Shown: positions 1 to 11,700 of the stretch, piece by piece | Position numbering within the stretch: position 1 is the stretch's first letter | Layout: the number at the start of each line of letters is the position of its first letter | NCBI GenBank assembly: GCA_916610825.1 | Contig: OU744449.1 | Span: forward strand, 18,073,344 to 18,137,343 | Direction: 5' to 3' | DNA from: Haliclystus octoradiatus | Taxonomy: Eukaryota > Cnidaria > Staurozoa > Stauromedusae > Haliclystidae | Length of the DNA stretch: 64,000 nucleotides | Notes under the pieces: model-generated | The model's input: the letters and a program-made list of their open reading frames with translations, nothing else | Database searches by the model: none | Told to the model about the DNA's origin: nothing | Program-made: the position numbers and the translations under genes

Positions 1-299
1 ACAATTTGTAAAACTGAATATATAATGTATACATCTTCCAATAAGTTTACCTTCAATTTACAATGAAAGTTTAATATTAATTTATGAAACTAAGATATAA
101 TTTCCTAAGAAATGCAAAGAAAAATCTGGAGAAAAGTAACTTTTTGGGGACTGTCTGCGAAAGACCATGATTTTATTAGCTCTTGAAATTTAATCTATTG
201 AACAGTTTATTCCGAACAGAACCTTACAGCCGTATGAGTGTTTTACCTATACAAAAATATTTAACTCGAAAAATATGCCACAATAAAATCATAAATTAT

Positions 300-2106
300 A
301 AAAAACTATTTCAGATTGAGATGGGCAGTTCCAACCAGCTAGCACGCTAGACAATTGCGACAAGAATGACTACCACACCCTCTAACATTTTTCTGGCATA
401 GACCAGAGATTAAAACAATGGGTTAATACGACTACACTCACCCAATCACACATCGTCTGTCCACGGCCTTATATCCTTCGACCTTGTAGACCTGACTTTA
501 ACATCGCTTCAACCACATCTATAATGTCTATATCACTTATTATTGCTCTTTGGCATTGGTGCTTGGCTGGTGTAACTCAGGATCGCTAATATCAGAAGCT
601 GGGATGCCAAAACCGCACACCTATCGCCAGCTAAACGACTCTCCGATGTGCTTTGAGGAGAGTTATGGACTATCTGTGACTCCAACTAGACCAACCAAAG
701 CACAATTTTGGTTGATCTCATAATTGAATATTAATTCAAAAGTTTGAGACAATGCTATCAGAGCCTGAGGGTTTGCTCTTGTATGAAGAAGGAAGGCATT
801 GTCCATCTCTCAATCGCTTTGATTAAATGAGCCAAGACTCCGTGATTGGCAGATAGTAAGGGTAACTGTGTTGAGAGTATACTGGTGAATATTTCTCGGA
901 CCCAATTTGACAGTAAAACAAATGGACTTGTTTAACTGTCAAACACCAAATCTTTAACTTGTAGGTGTATACGAGAATCAAATAAACTGAGATTTGGCAT
1001 ATTATACTTTGCTGCCCTTAGAAATCAAAACAAGCCAGGGTATTAGGTCAGATGTGATTAGTTATCTTTGTGTTGCAGTTAAGCATTGCGTTTTTCTTAT
1101 ATTTATGGGGAGACTTTTGATATACTGGAAACCCTTGATTGGATACGGATAGGCGCTTTTGACATGCAGAGATCTGATAGCAAATATAGATAGATCCTTT
1201 TACATTGTCGTTTCATTGTATTTTCCAAATAAGTGATAATAGAAATAAAGTACTCTCTTGAGCAGCATGGGAACGAAACTCAATAAACCTTTGTTAAGTA
1301 GACAAATAGGTCCGACGAATATATGGTGCCAAACTGTTACTTATCCGAATGCTGCACTGGTGCAGTAGAGTGTTCACATCAATGATGTTAGGATGTCCAC
1401 TAGTATTGGTATTAGTATAGTTGCTCCAATGATCTGGCCAGACGGTGAAAATCCCTGACAATGAATTCGAGAGAGGTCATCAGCAATAGAGTTTGAAGCT
1501 CCAGGAATATGATAGCTAGAAAACATGACATTAAATTTATCAGCGGCCATAAGGAGGTGACGAACAAGGCTCATGATGCCATGGGCATTCGATATCCGCT
1601 GATTAACAATGTTTACAGCAGCTTCGTTGTCCCACTGAAAAAGAATGTGTTTTCGGGTCCATGCATTGTCCCAGACTTTGGCTGCAGGCGTAATAGGAAA
1701 AGCTTCTTATAGGCAACTGATGATGATATTTGGTGGTCCCCTCAAGTAGGGCCGTCCCGAGAGATTTTCTTCAAGGGGGTATCGAGCAAAAACTTTACCG
1801 ACTTCACCGGAGTCCGAGCCAGATATGTAACCGTAAATTGGAAGCAAGTCTAGGTGTGGTATCCGGAGTTAAATCCGCCACTCGTGTGACATGAATAAAT
1901 GGACAATAATTAAAAGAACTCTTTTATTTCTATTCTTAGAAAGAGAACATCACAATATTTCTTTGCCATTTCTTCCCTCTTTTGCTGACTGTAGACACTC
2001 ATTTCAAGGAGGATTTGTGGACTGAATAAATGGCCAGGGGTCAATATCTCCATTGTCACGCCCCCAATATCTCCAAAGGATGATAGGGATGTCCCTGCCT
2101 TCAAGC
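300..2106 (-). pseudogene. DIRS/Ngaro-like retroelement, RNase H end and tyrosine recombinase (decayed)
   Basis: Continues the 6436-7390 element. Near 1440-1710 (-) it reads KVWDNAWTRKHILFQWDNEA...SSYHIPGASNSIADDLSR, the C-terminal RNase H block (H-I-P-G-x-x-N-x-x-A-D-x-L-S-R) of DIRS-like RTs. Further on, near 1100-1190 it reads AIRSLHVKSAYPYPIKGF, and near 950-1020 LRAAKYNMPNLSLFDSRIHL then VKDLVFDS. These resemble the tyrosine recombinase that follows RNase H in DIRS/Ngaro elements. Several stops and frame changes; no termini identified, and the 300 boundary is approximate. Confidence 0.6.
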
Positions 2107-2115
2107 TCCGTAAAA

Positions 2116-5100
2116 ACCACCGTCTCGTTGCCCCCCTCCCACCATCATGAAATCGAATAAAAAGTGTCCAGAAAAAATGATCACAAATTGATCACAATTG
2201 ATCAGTTGGTCGCATAAATGATCACCGCTCACAAGCTGAGAAATAAGCATTTTACTGGTGAGGGGGGCAGAAAGACGTCAGCCCCCCACCATCATAAAAT
2301 TTGATGTAAAGCAGATCATTCTAAAGTCAATACTTTGATCATAATTGATCACTACTTTATAAAAATGATCATGCAACAGTAAATGAGTTATGATCAACTA
2401 AAAAATAGGTGTGAAAACATCAAAATGGACAAAACAGGACGAAATATAATATAAAGCATACCATTCGAAAGCCCATAATTTGATCATAATTGATCACTAC
2501 TTTATGTAAATGTATGTATGTATGTATTTCAACCATATATCAATTTAGAAAATATGTACATGGTTGCAGTCATCCGTAAGCACAAGTGCTTGTATATTTA
2601 GATAATATGCTATAAGTTTTTAATTTAGTAAACATTTGTTATCTAGTAATTATGTTATAAATGTTCATGGTACTATATTAAGTTAAGTTAAAAACGACGT
2701 AAAACTTGAAATAAGCTGAGTGACACGAATGAGTGACAGTAAAGTAGAAAAAAGAATAATTAATGAAGAGGAGAATTTAGAAGAGTAAACGAGAAAGGCA
2801 AATTATAACAATTACAATTGTAATATTTATAAGTATTGATTATGGCTAAGAAAGATATGAGAATGATGGTTTGTGAAAATGAAATATGAAATACAAGCTT
2901 GATGATTAAAATGGTTAATTTGAACAGGTATAGCAGCCAACCAACAAATATTTGGGATTGTAACTCTCAATGATAAGTTGCTCCAATAATTTTAAAAATC
3001 ATTTTCTTGAAATGTTAATGCTGAATGAACTCAAATAGGAACAGCCATTCCAGAGAGAGGGAAACTTGTATGCTGGTAGGCGTTGTAAATAATCTGTTCT
3101 AGCAAAGGGTACGCAAAATTTATTTTGCTGCCGATGTACATTTTTCTTATTTAGTTTGAAAACATTTCTCAAGAGAATTGGACAAATTTGTTAAATACTT
3201 GTGTGTAGAAAAGACACAACTCGTAATAAATAAAGATCTTTCAGTCCATTAGTGATTCAGTGTGTGCATTGAACTTGGATCCACAAAGTATCCGAATGCA
3301 TCTTTTATGGAGCTTGTTGATAATATTTGTATGAGGGCTCTTTCCCCATATTGCCAGACCGTAATTTAGATGAAGTTTTATTATGCCTGTATAAATCTGT
3401 AATTTGTGGTTCATTGAAAGAGTATGTTTTAAGCGAACTAGGGTGTATATATTTTTTTCTAATTTTGGAACAGACCATGTTGATGTGAGCTTTCCAGTTC
3501 AGTTTGTCATCAATCCACAGGCCAAAAAATTTGATGTTCTTATTGGTTTCGTTTTGACCACATTGTTCTAAAATTTGGCAATTGAGTTTGATTTGAATTT
3601 TACTTGTCAGTTTGAATGGCTGAAAATATGATATTTAGTTTTATCTGGATGTAATGTTAGTTGGTTATCAGTGAACCATTGGTAAATAACATTCAGCTCT
3701 TCATTGACATCATGTGCAAGAGTTTTGATTGAATTGGATGACCATTGGAGAGTTGTATTATCAGCAAATAAATTAGATAGAAATGTTGTTGACCTTGGGA
3801 AATCATTTATAACAATTAGAAACAAAAAAGGTCCTTATATACTTCCTTGTAGTACACCACAAGAAATTAGTTGGGGAGAAGATATTACACCATCAAAGGA
3901 TACAACTTGATTTCTTGATGTCAGATAGTTTGTCATCCGACATAGCTCTTTGTTATGGAATCCATAATGGTTCAGTCTTTTCAAAATAATTTTATGCAAG
4001 ACTGCATCAAATGCCTTTTTAAATCCAAAAATAATGCAATATGATATTTGTTATTTGAATTTTGAAATAATTTAGGAAATTATGACACGATATAAAGTTT
4101 CAAAACGAGAACGAAATCCAAACTGAAAAGGACTGAAAAAAATTGTTCAAAGTAAGGGTAGATTTGATTATAAGCTGTTATTTCTAGAACTTTTGAATAA
4201 GAATTCAACAAAGAAGCTGGCCTATAGTTGGTAAATTGATGGGTATCTGTTGATTTGAAAAGTGGAACTACTTTAGCACATTTAAACGAGGAGGGTATAA
4301 AACTTGTTTGTAAAGATAAATTGATTAAATATGACAAGGGGCCAATAATTTCATCTTGTATTGCCTTCAAACAAATGTGAGATATCCCATCTAACCCTTG
4401 ACTTGATTTAGGCTTCAAACGGTCTATAATTTGGTGGAAGATAAGTACAAAAGTAATCTGAAAAAGTAAAGTTTTCTGCCAGTTGTGGTCCAACGTTTGC
4501 AAAGAAAGTGTTTGATTCATCAGCAATTATCTGTTTATCGCTCACTTCTTTGTTGTTGATGTTGAAAAAAGCTGGGTAGCGATTGTGTATTTTGGTACGC
4601 CCCAAAAGAACATTGCACGCCGAGCAATTTGACATCATTTACATAACTCTTATAAAAGTAGTTCCAGTACATCACCTTGCATTTATTTGTAAGTTTGAAG
4701 TATATTTTGGCATATTTGTCATATTCCAGCTTTTCATGTGGGTGTTTGGATTGTATCCATTTATTGTATAAATTGTTTATTCTTTTCCTGGAAATCATCA
4801 AGCCTGTTGACATCCAGGCATTTAGTTTATTATTGTTTCTATTGAGTTTTTTTGATGTTAAAGGACATAACCATTTTGATGTGTGTTGACATAATCTTCA
4901 AATTTTTGGAATGCAACTTTTGGTTCAGGTCAACGATCACGCAAATGATCAAATTATTACGCAACTGTAAGCAAGTTATGATCAACAGAAACAAAAGGTG
5001 TGAAAACATCAAAATGGGCAAAACAGAACGAAATCTAGTATAAAGCATACCATTCGAAAGCCCATAATTTGATCACAATTGATCAGTTGATCAAAAAATG

Positions 5101-6426
5101 ATTACGGCTTACAAGCTGAGTTATAAGCATTTTACTGATGGGGGGCCAGAAAGACGTCAGCCCCCCACTATCACGAATTTCAATATAAAGCATATTATTC
5201 GATAGCCCTTCATTTCAATGCTATATAACTCATTCATATTTTTTGTTCTAATTAGCTGATAATGGGGGCAATGAATGTCAACATTAACAAAGCCAATCCA
5301 AATTGAATAGTAACGGAGGAGAATAGGCGGAATTCGATAGTTCATAATTTGATCATAATTTCGTGGTCCTATAGATTGCAACTGTTAAACTGAGTTATAC
5401 GCATTTTGCTTGCGGGGGGTGTTAACCCTCCCACTATCATGATGTATAATGTATATACTGTTCGAAAGCCCATCACTTGATTGGATTTGATCACCACTTT
5501 GTATCGAATGAGTAACAAACTTTTAATTTTTTATGTTTTTCGTGTTGTGGTAAAATAATTGCATGCAGTAGTGAATTACTATTCTAAAAAGTCTCTTTGC
5601 TCTTTCAAAAATCAAAGTGTGATGTCAACAACTGGCTTTGTGTGGACAAAAACCATTTGCTGATTTGGTAAATTCATTATGCACGGTAGTAGCATCTTTA
5701 TGAGCGGTGAGAATTTCGTTTAGAATATTGCTTCAAATTTTTCTATTTTATATGCAAAATTCACTCTGCGCTTCGATTAATTCGCTCAGCGATGTGCTGT
5801 GATAGAAATCTATTTCAGAATCAACGCGTGTCAACGTCTCTTTTAGAAAAGTTTTAGTAGGTGACTTTTTATTCGAAGAAAAAGATTACCAGAAACAATT
5901 CATCACTATGCTATTGGACATTCGAATGATATGCTTTATATCAAATTTCATGATAGTAGGTGGGCTGATGTCTTTCTGCCCCCCCCCCCCCCCACCAGTA
6001 AAATGCTTATAACTCAGCTTGTGAGCCGTGATCATTTGTGGACCAAATGATCAATTGTGATCAAATTATGGGCTTTCAAATGATATGCTTTATACTAGAT
6101 TTCGTCCTGTTTTGTCCATTTTGACGTTTTCACACCTTTTGTTTCAGTTGATCATAACTTGCTTACAGTTGCGTGATCATTTATATAAAGTAGTGATCAA
6201 TTATGATCAAATTATGGGACTTCGAATGATACGCGTTATGTCAAATATCATGATGGTGGGGCGGTGACGTCTTTCTGCATCCCCCCACCAGTAAAATGAT
6301 TATATCTCATCTTGTGAGCCGTGATCATTTATGGGACCAACTGATCAATGGTGATCAAATTGTGATCATTTTCTCTGGACACTTTTTATTCGATTTCATG
6401 AGGGCGGGGGCCAGCGAGACGGTGGT
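2116..6426. mobile_element. GATCA-rich foldback DNA element with long inverted arms and 9-bp target duplication
   Basis: Ends are inverted copies (accaccgtctcg ... cgagacggtggt). They are flanked by a perfect 9-bp duplication tccgtaaaa at 2107-2115 and 6427-6435, which restores continuity of the DIRS reading. Arms of roughly 400-500 bp (2116-2510 and 5920-6426) are built of repeated units rich in tgatca palindromes, C-runs and the phrase caagctgagttataagcatt. More copies of the unit lie at 4915-5500, so the left arm is internally repeated. No transposase seen. A 9-bp duplication with long inverted ends recalls Mutator-like elements, but the class is inference. A LINE sits inside at about 2510-4915. 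Confidence 0.8.
2510..4915 (-). mobile_element. Non-LTR retrotransposon (CR1/L2/Jockey-like), 5'-truncated, decayed
   Basis: On the - strand the RT blocks appear in order: KSSQGLDGISHICLKAI and KCAKVVPLFKS..NYRPASLL (4408-4200), SCGVLQGSILGPFLF (about 3880), LFADNTTLQW (about 3760; the FADD-type box reads FADN), QLTLHPDKTKY. The frame shifts several times. The 3' tail is the short ATGT repeat at 2508-2530, next to aaatg in the left arm of the foldback element. Inserted into that element, so younger than it. Confidence 0.8.
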
Positions 6427-6435
6427 TCCGTAAAA

Positions 6436-7390
6436 CCATGAACCATCTCAGAAAGAATCGTATCCCATTATGCCTGGTGCATCTGTTTGAAGTACAGCAT
6501 AACCTAGTGGTCTCAAGCCTGGGTACAGCCAGAAACGTACCCCATTCCATGAAGACAGGAAGGTTTTCCACGACTCCAAGTATCGCATAAATTCAAGGTT
6601 CAGACGAATTGGATGCCTTGTTGAGCAAAAACAGCAGAGTACGTCTAGAATGCGTATGAACGGGTTCTTCCTGGCCATACCACTTTGACAGCATAGTGAA
6701 GGACACCAATGAGCGACTCAAGCTCCTTCCTGGTACACCAGCGCTTGCCTGTCCTTGATTCAATCATCCCTTGGATTTCTGAAAGCGTCTCATTCGGAAC
6801 TTTAGTTCTTTGGCGGATGCAATCAAGCTCAAGTCCTAGCACCATCAACACATCTGCTTGTCCTTGAAGTTTCTCGGGATGCAATGAAAGCACCAGTCCG
6901 TTACATTCCTTAATCGCCCTACTGAGTTATTACTGGAAGAAGTTTGACTCTGGTGGGTCGGCCGTTATGAAACCATCAAGATAGTGTACAAAATGAGTCT
7001 CTCTGTGGTTGTTAACAAATATCCGCTCAACTGCAGTGGCAATCGGGCTTAAAATGAAAGGAGTGTAGGACAATTGGCAAAGCCAGGTCCACAAAATGTT
7101 TCTCATCCAATTTCATTCCCAGTAGGTAATGGTCTGATGGATGTCAGTTCCATTCATGCTTGTCAGTTCCACAATTGACACGAAAGCCTTTTGGGGATGA
7201 TAGATCTACCGTAATAACTCATTACTGCCATGGCTGACTACGTTTTGGGAGCATCTCCAAAACTACTGATATGCAAACTATGCAAATGGTGATCCGTTTA
7301 GTAGAGTGGAGTTTTTGGTAGCCAAAGAAACCAATACGAAAACCCTGTTGTATCCTGTCCAGTACGTAGATACAAAACATTGGTCAGGAT
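6436..7390 (-). pseudogene. DIRS/Ngaro-like retroelement, RT and start of RNase H (decayed)
   Basis: Read on the - strand with several frameshifts and stops: GFRIGFFGY near 7310, VDLSSPKGFRVN near 7200, HPSDHYLLGMKLDEKHFVDLALP near 7120, HYLDGFITADPPES near 6970 (the RT catalytic box, normally YLDD), VLGLELDCIRQRTKVP near 6840, ELESLIGVLHYAVKVVWPGR near 6700, then the RNase H start LQTDAPGIMGYDSF near 6480. The V-D-L-S-S-P-x-G and L-E-S-L-I-G blocks are typical of tyrosine-recombinase retrotransposons. Inactive. The rest of the element is 300-2106, beyond an inserted foldback element. Confidence 0.75.
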
Positions 7391-8607
7391 GGGTAACCAA
7401 TTGATCTCAAAGGGGCTACGCACAGCGGAGAGACAGTGCTGACATGCGATAAACCAGTCAATATCAATGCTGAAAATAAAATGAAAACAAAGACAAAATT
7501 ACTATTTTTATTCAAAATCTGATTATACAACCGTGAAACATTATTCATATCGCTAATTTGATCGCCCTTTTTCCGCTCTGTTTGTTTTAAAGAGTTTGAG
7601 ATTGTAGCTGCCATGCTGAACGCTTTGCCCTGTTGTCCAAAGTTTACGGTGAACTCTTTGCGTTCTGCTTAACCCGGTTTATCTTCTAATACTAAGTTAT
7701 ATATCGTTGTATGTATCCTTTAACCTTCGTACTCACAATATATACCCACAAAATGTTAATCTGTACTATGACGCTACAAAATGTGCTCATTGTTTGTGGT
7801 TTATTACTCGTTCGAGCATTTCCTGACCCGACATAGCCATTTCGAAGTTTGTTTTATCATTTTATTATATTTGGCGTCGTCACCGGTACCCAGCTTTTCC
7901 TTTCACGCACATTTTTGATGCGTGGATCGGTAGCTCAATGTTTTTTTATAATTTGCTGATCATTGTTGATCTTGGTTATTTTATCTACCAGCTGATATGG
8001 TAGTTATACGTAGTGCTGCATTTTTTTTCAAATTCTATTGATTCGATTATGCATCTGCACAGTTATTCATACGAGGATAAAGTGATTGCTAAAGTGCATT
8101 GCTACCCTTATAGAGGATTGAAGTCTTACACTCTCACTTCCAGCTTTCCACACCTTCTCTCCACTGAAAATAGGTAAGGTAAGTATACTAGGTATTCCAC
8201 TGATTTATCAGAACATAATACTTGATCTAGCCAATCATTTTAAAGGGTTATTAACATCGTACCAGCTTATGCGCTATCACATATCAAAGGTAGTAGTTAT
8301 AGTCTAATAAATTCTAGTCTATCCATAATCTGAAAATCTAATAAAGTTAACTTAGAAGAATCGTAAGTGGTGTGAGCACTCCGGCAGAATAAAAGAATAG
8401 GAACATTAAACATCGTTCAGACTTATCAAACTCGAAGCTTGGACGTCATAATCCTGAGTGAAGCGTATCCTTTTTCGAAAACTATTAGATTTTATTTGAT
8501 ATATGATAAATTAATTCCTCTTCTACAAAGAATTGAGATTTTGTACTACACATCATTGATTATACTATAAAAGGGCTGTGATAATAACATGTCTATCAAT
8601 TATGCAG
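7391..8607. other. No recognised feature
   Basis: Between the DIRS remnant and the first visible MOXD1-like exon. I looked here for the missing first half of the DOMON domain on the + strand and did not find it. Confidence 0.4.
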
Positions 8608-8754
8608 GATCGGCATGGAATTGGTAACATATTACCGAAAGAGGATGATGAACAGAATTACAAATTAGACAACTCCATGGAAATGAATGGTCAGACCATT
8701 TTGAAGTTTCACAGAGATCTGGAAACATGTGACAGTGAGGATATGCCAATAAAG
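8608..8754 (+). CDS. moxd1-like: MOXD1-like exon a: DOMON domain, second half
   Basis: 49 codons opening DRHGIGN and ending EDMPIK, phase 0 at both ends; acceptor tatgcag, donor gtatgc. DRHxxGN and the later CD pair are typical of the DOMON domain in DBH/MOXD1 proteins. It starts in mid-domain, so at least one coding exon lies upstream. Confidence 0.9.
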
Positions 8755-11700
8755 GTATGCATTGAAATCCAAAAGTATAAGCTGTTGGTTCGAGTTTGTC
8801 TAAATGGAGCGTCTCTATTTTTCTTCTTTGTAAAATCTCACAGTCAGATTAATTCAGTCTGGCTACGAAATTATAACACTTATGATGTCCAAGTAATCTT
8901 TATTTGGAAAAGTGGATAAAAACAGATCTTTAGGCTTCCTGACCTTTATGGGGGTTAATAAGGATCCCACATGTATATATAGAGAAGAGAGATTGCGATT
9001 GATCCTTAATTGCATAAAGTCAAATTTAATTGAAGATTTTACATTATTATTGTATTAATTGTCTGATTTATCACTGTCTTGCTTATCTATATCACCTACT
9101 TATTTAATCTAGGAAGGAACATCGAAGCTCATTTATTCTTATAACGATGTTGACCCGGTACCCAGCAACTTTGAAACTAGCATCCTTCGTCATACACACC
9201 GAGGAGCAAAGAGTATGAACCTAAGAGCCTACATCAAGAATACTCCACTACCTGCAAACATATCATATATTGATATCATAGATCATCAGGTATTAATATT
9301 ATTCGAGATTTCGAACTCGTTATGATCTTAACAAATATTCCAGAGACAATTTTCTAAGTATTCGAAAGAAAACACGATACTTCGAGCTAAAATACTTCAC
9401 ACCTCGAGAAAATGATTTTTTGCATATTTCTTTTGATCCAGTGAAAATCAAGTTCATGAACGGTTTATAAACGGTTAATCACTTCATGAACGGTCCATGA
9501 ACCGGAGTTCATGAACACAATGTTCAAGAACTTAGTTCATGATAAATCTATTCTTCTCAAGTTCGTGAACGGTTCTTGAGAAGAGTTCATGAACAGAATG
9601 TTCATTAACGTGTTCATGAATAGGTATATGGAATGTTAATAAAAAAGCTATTCCTCTCAAGTTCATGCATTCCTCTTGAACTGGTTCATGAGCTGGTTCA
9701 TGAAATGTTGATAATAAAACTATTCCTCTCAAGTTCATGAATTGGTTCATGAAATTTTCATAATAAAGCTACACCTCTCAACTTCATTAAATGTTCTTAA
9801 TTGTCCTAATTATGAAATTATAGGTAGTAAAACGCAGGCGATAAAAATTTCTTGAAATTTCTAGCCATGTGCACCACCTGGTAAAATTTTTAAAAAATGA
9901 TAATTTGATATATATCTTTACGTTTTTTGTTGTTGTCATGTGTAATCTTTTATAATGGCTATGGAAAGCGAATGCATGTTTGTATGTTTGCATCGTGAAA
10001 AGGCACATTAATGAGTAATCTTGTTCCCCACATAAATCTCTTGGAAATACCCCGTATATAACAGAGCCATCTATTTACAAGAGTTGGGACACACTTTCAT
10101 GTGCCGCTATCGTCTCATATTGGACAGATGCCAGTTACGTGATTTTTTGGACGCCATTCGTGTTCTTTCGGAACCAGGTTTCTTGTTGTAAGCGACGTGT
10201 TAATAGACGCAACAGTAATCGAAATAAAAGTATTGTCTACTATTCCAGCTGGGGAAAAGAGCTAGAAAAAAGGAATCTTTGACTGCAAAGAATAAGCGTA
10301 AGTGCATAAGAGATGTAGTCCACAAACTCCTTTTCCATTTAGCAATTCCAATAGCATTGATCTGTGTTTCCTCTCGAGCAACATGCTGAAGAGATTGATA
10401 ACATAGTATACATTGAAGTAGATTTTTAACCTAAAATCAGAGTCCAGCAAATAAATATGGAGAAAGACAACTATTAGATGGTTATTTTACTCTTGTTAAA
10501 CGATCGCAAACATATTCACACAGCTCCAAGATGGCTGAAAAATCACACAACATTCTCCTGCAAATACGCACTGTTAAAAGCATGCTCGGGTCCTGGTGAA
10601 AAAAACAAAAATGGCACGAGTGTCCCAACTCTTGTAAATAGATGGCTCTTGTATATAAAAATGTTGACTAGAATCGACCCTCAACATTTTTGGTCTAAAA
10701 ATCGTGGAAAATTTGTTGTAAGCAAGTAGCCACCCCTTTGACATCTTTCGATTTTCGTATTGTGTCATTAAAATAGTCCCAATTTTTTCAACTCAAATGT
10801 TGTGAATCGTTAGCCAAAGCTTTATACATGTTTGGTTCATTATCATGCTCAATCAAGAAATTTCATAGTTGAAAATGAAATTACCATAATCTTTATGGTT
10901 TAAATGAACAGTTTGTACCTTATGCTCCTTATGTATCCCATCAGACATGTATCTTACTATTGATTGTCAGCATGGTACTAGACCCTGATGGGTTGGGGGT
11001 GATATCTCCCCAATAGAGATGTTGATAACAAAATAGGCAATTTTGATTGCATATTATAAATCGCAAAATTGTAAAAACTATTATCTCATAAAATTAGAAA
11101 TGCCCCTCCCCAGTGTGGAGCAGGTAGTTTCGGCAGTGACTGCTAGAGTTTAATCAGAAGAAAGAACAATCTATAAAGTTGCAGCATGAAGATAAAAACA
11201 AAAAAACCAACAGAAGGAAACTGATAAATTGTATCGGCATCAGGTTTTGTCGATAGTCGGCAATTTTTAACATAATCGGGAAATAATACCGATAATTAAA
11301 TCAATTGCGATCAAATGCAGCATAGAAAGGTTAAATAAAAATTTTATAGGAAGGTTTGAATAAAGGAATAGTTTATTGATCATGTTCATTGTTCATGTGC
11401 AAAATTAGAGGATTCCCATTTACTATTCAAACATGATTCATATTATTCATGGAAGCAAAAGTACGTTATAAGACGTAATGTTTGTTGACTTCTACAATCT
11501 ATTTTGGAAAATTGCAACTTGTGTTCGTTTTCTATCAGAAATAAATCATTAATCCTTGTAGTGGCTTGCACAAAAGGTGTTATATCCGTGTAATTCATAG
11601 TCATGTAGATTGTCACGTTGTAAACTGTTCGTCCTATTTCGCCTCTTGTTGTCATCCTGTACGACCGTGTCTGTTGTATCAAAGAGCTCTGATTAACGGC

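Noticed and set aside
10478-10729. Open frame of 83 codons (+)
   Set aside because: It lies across the hAT MITE and its flank, with no independent protein signal.
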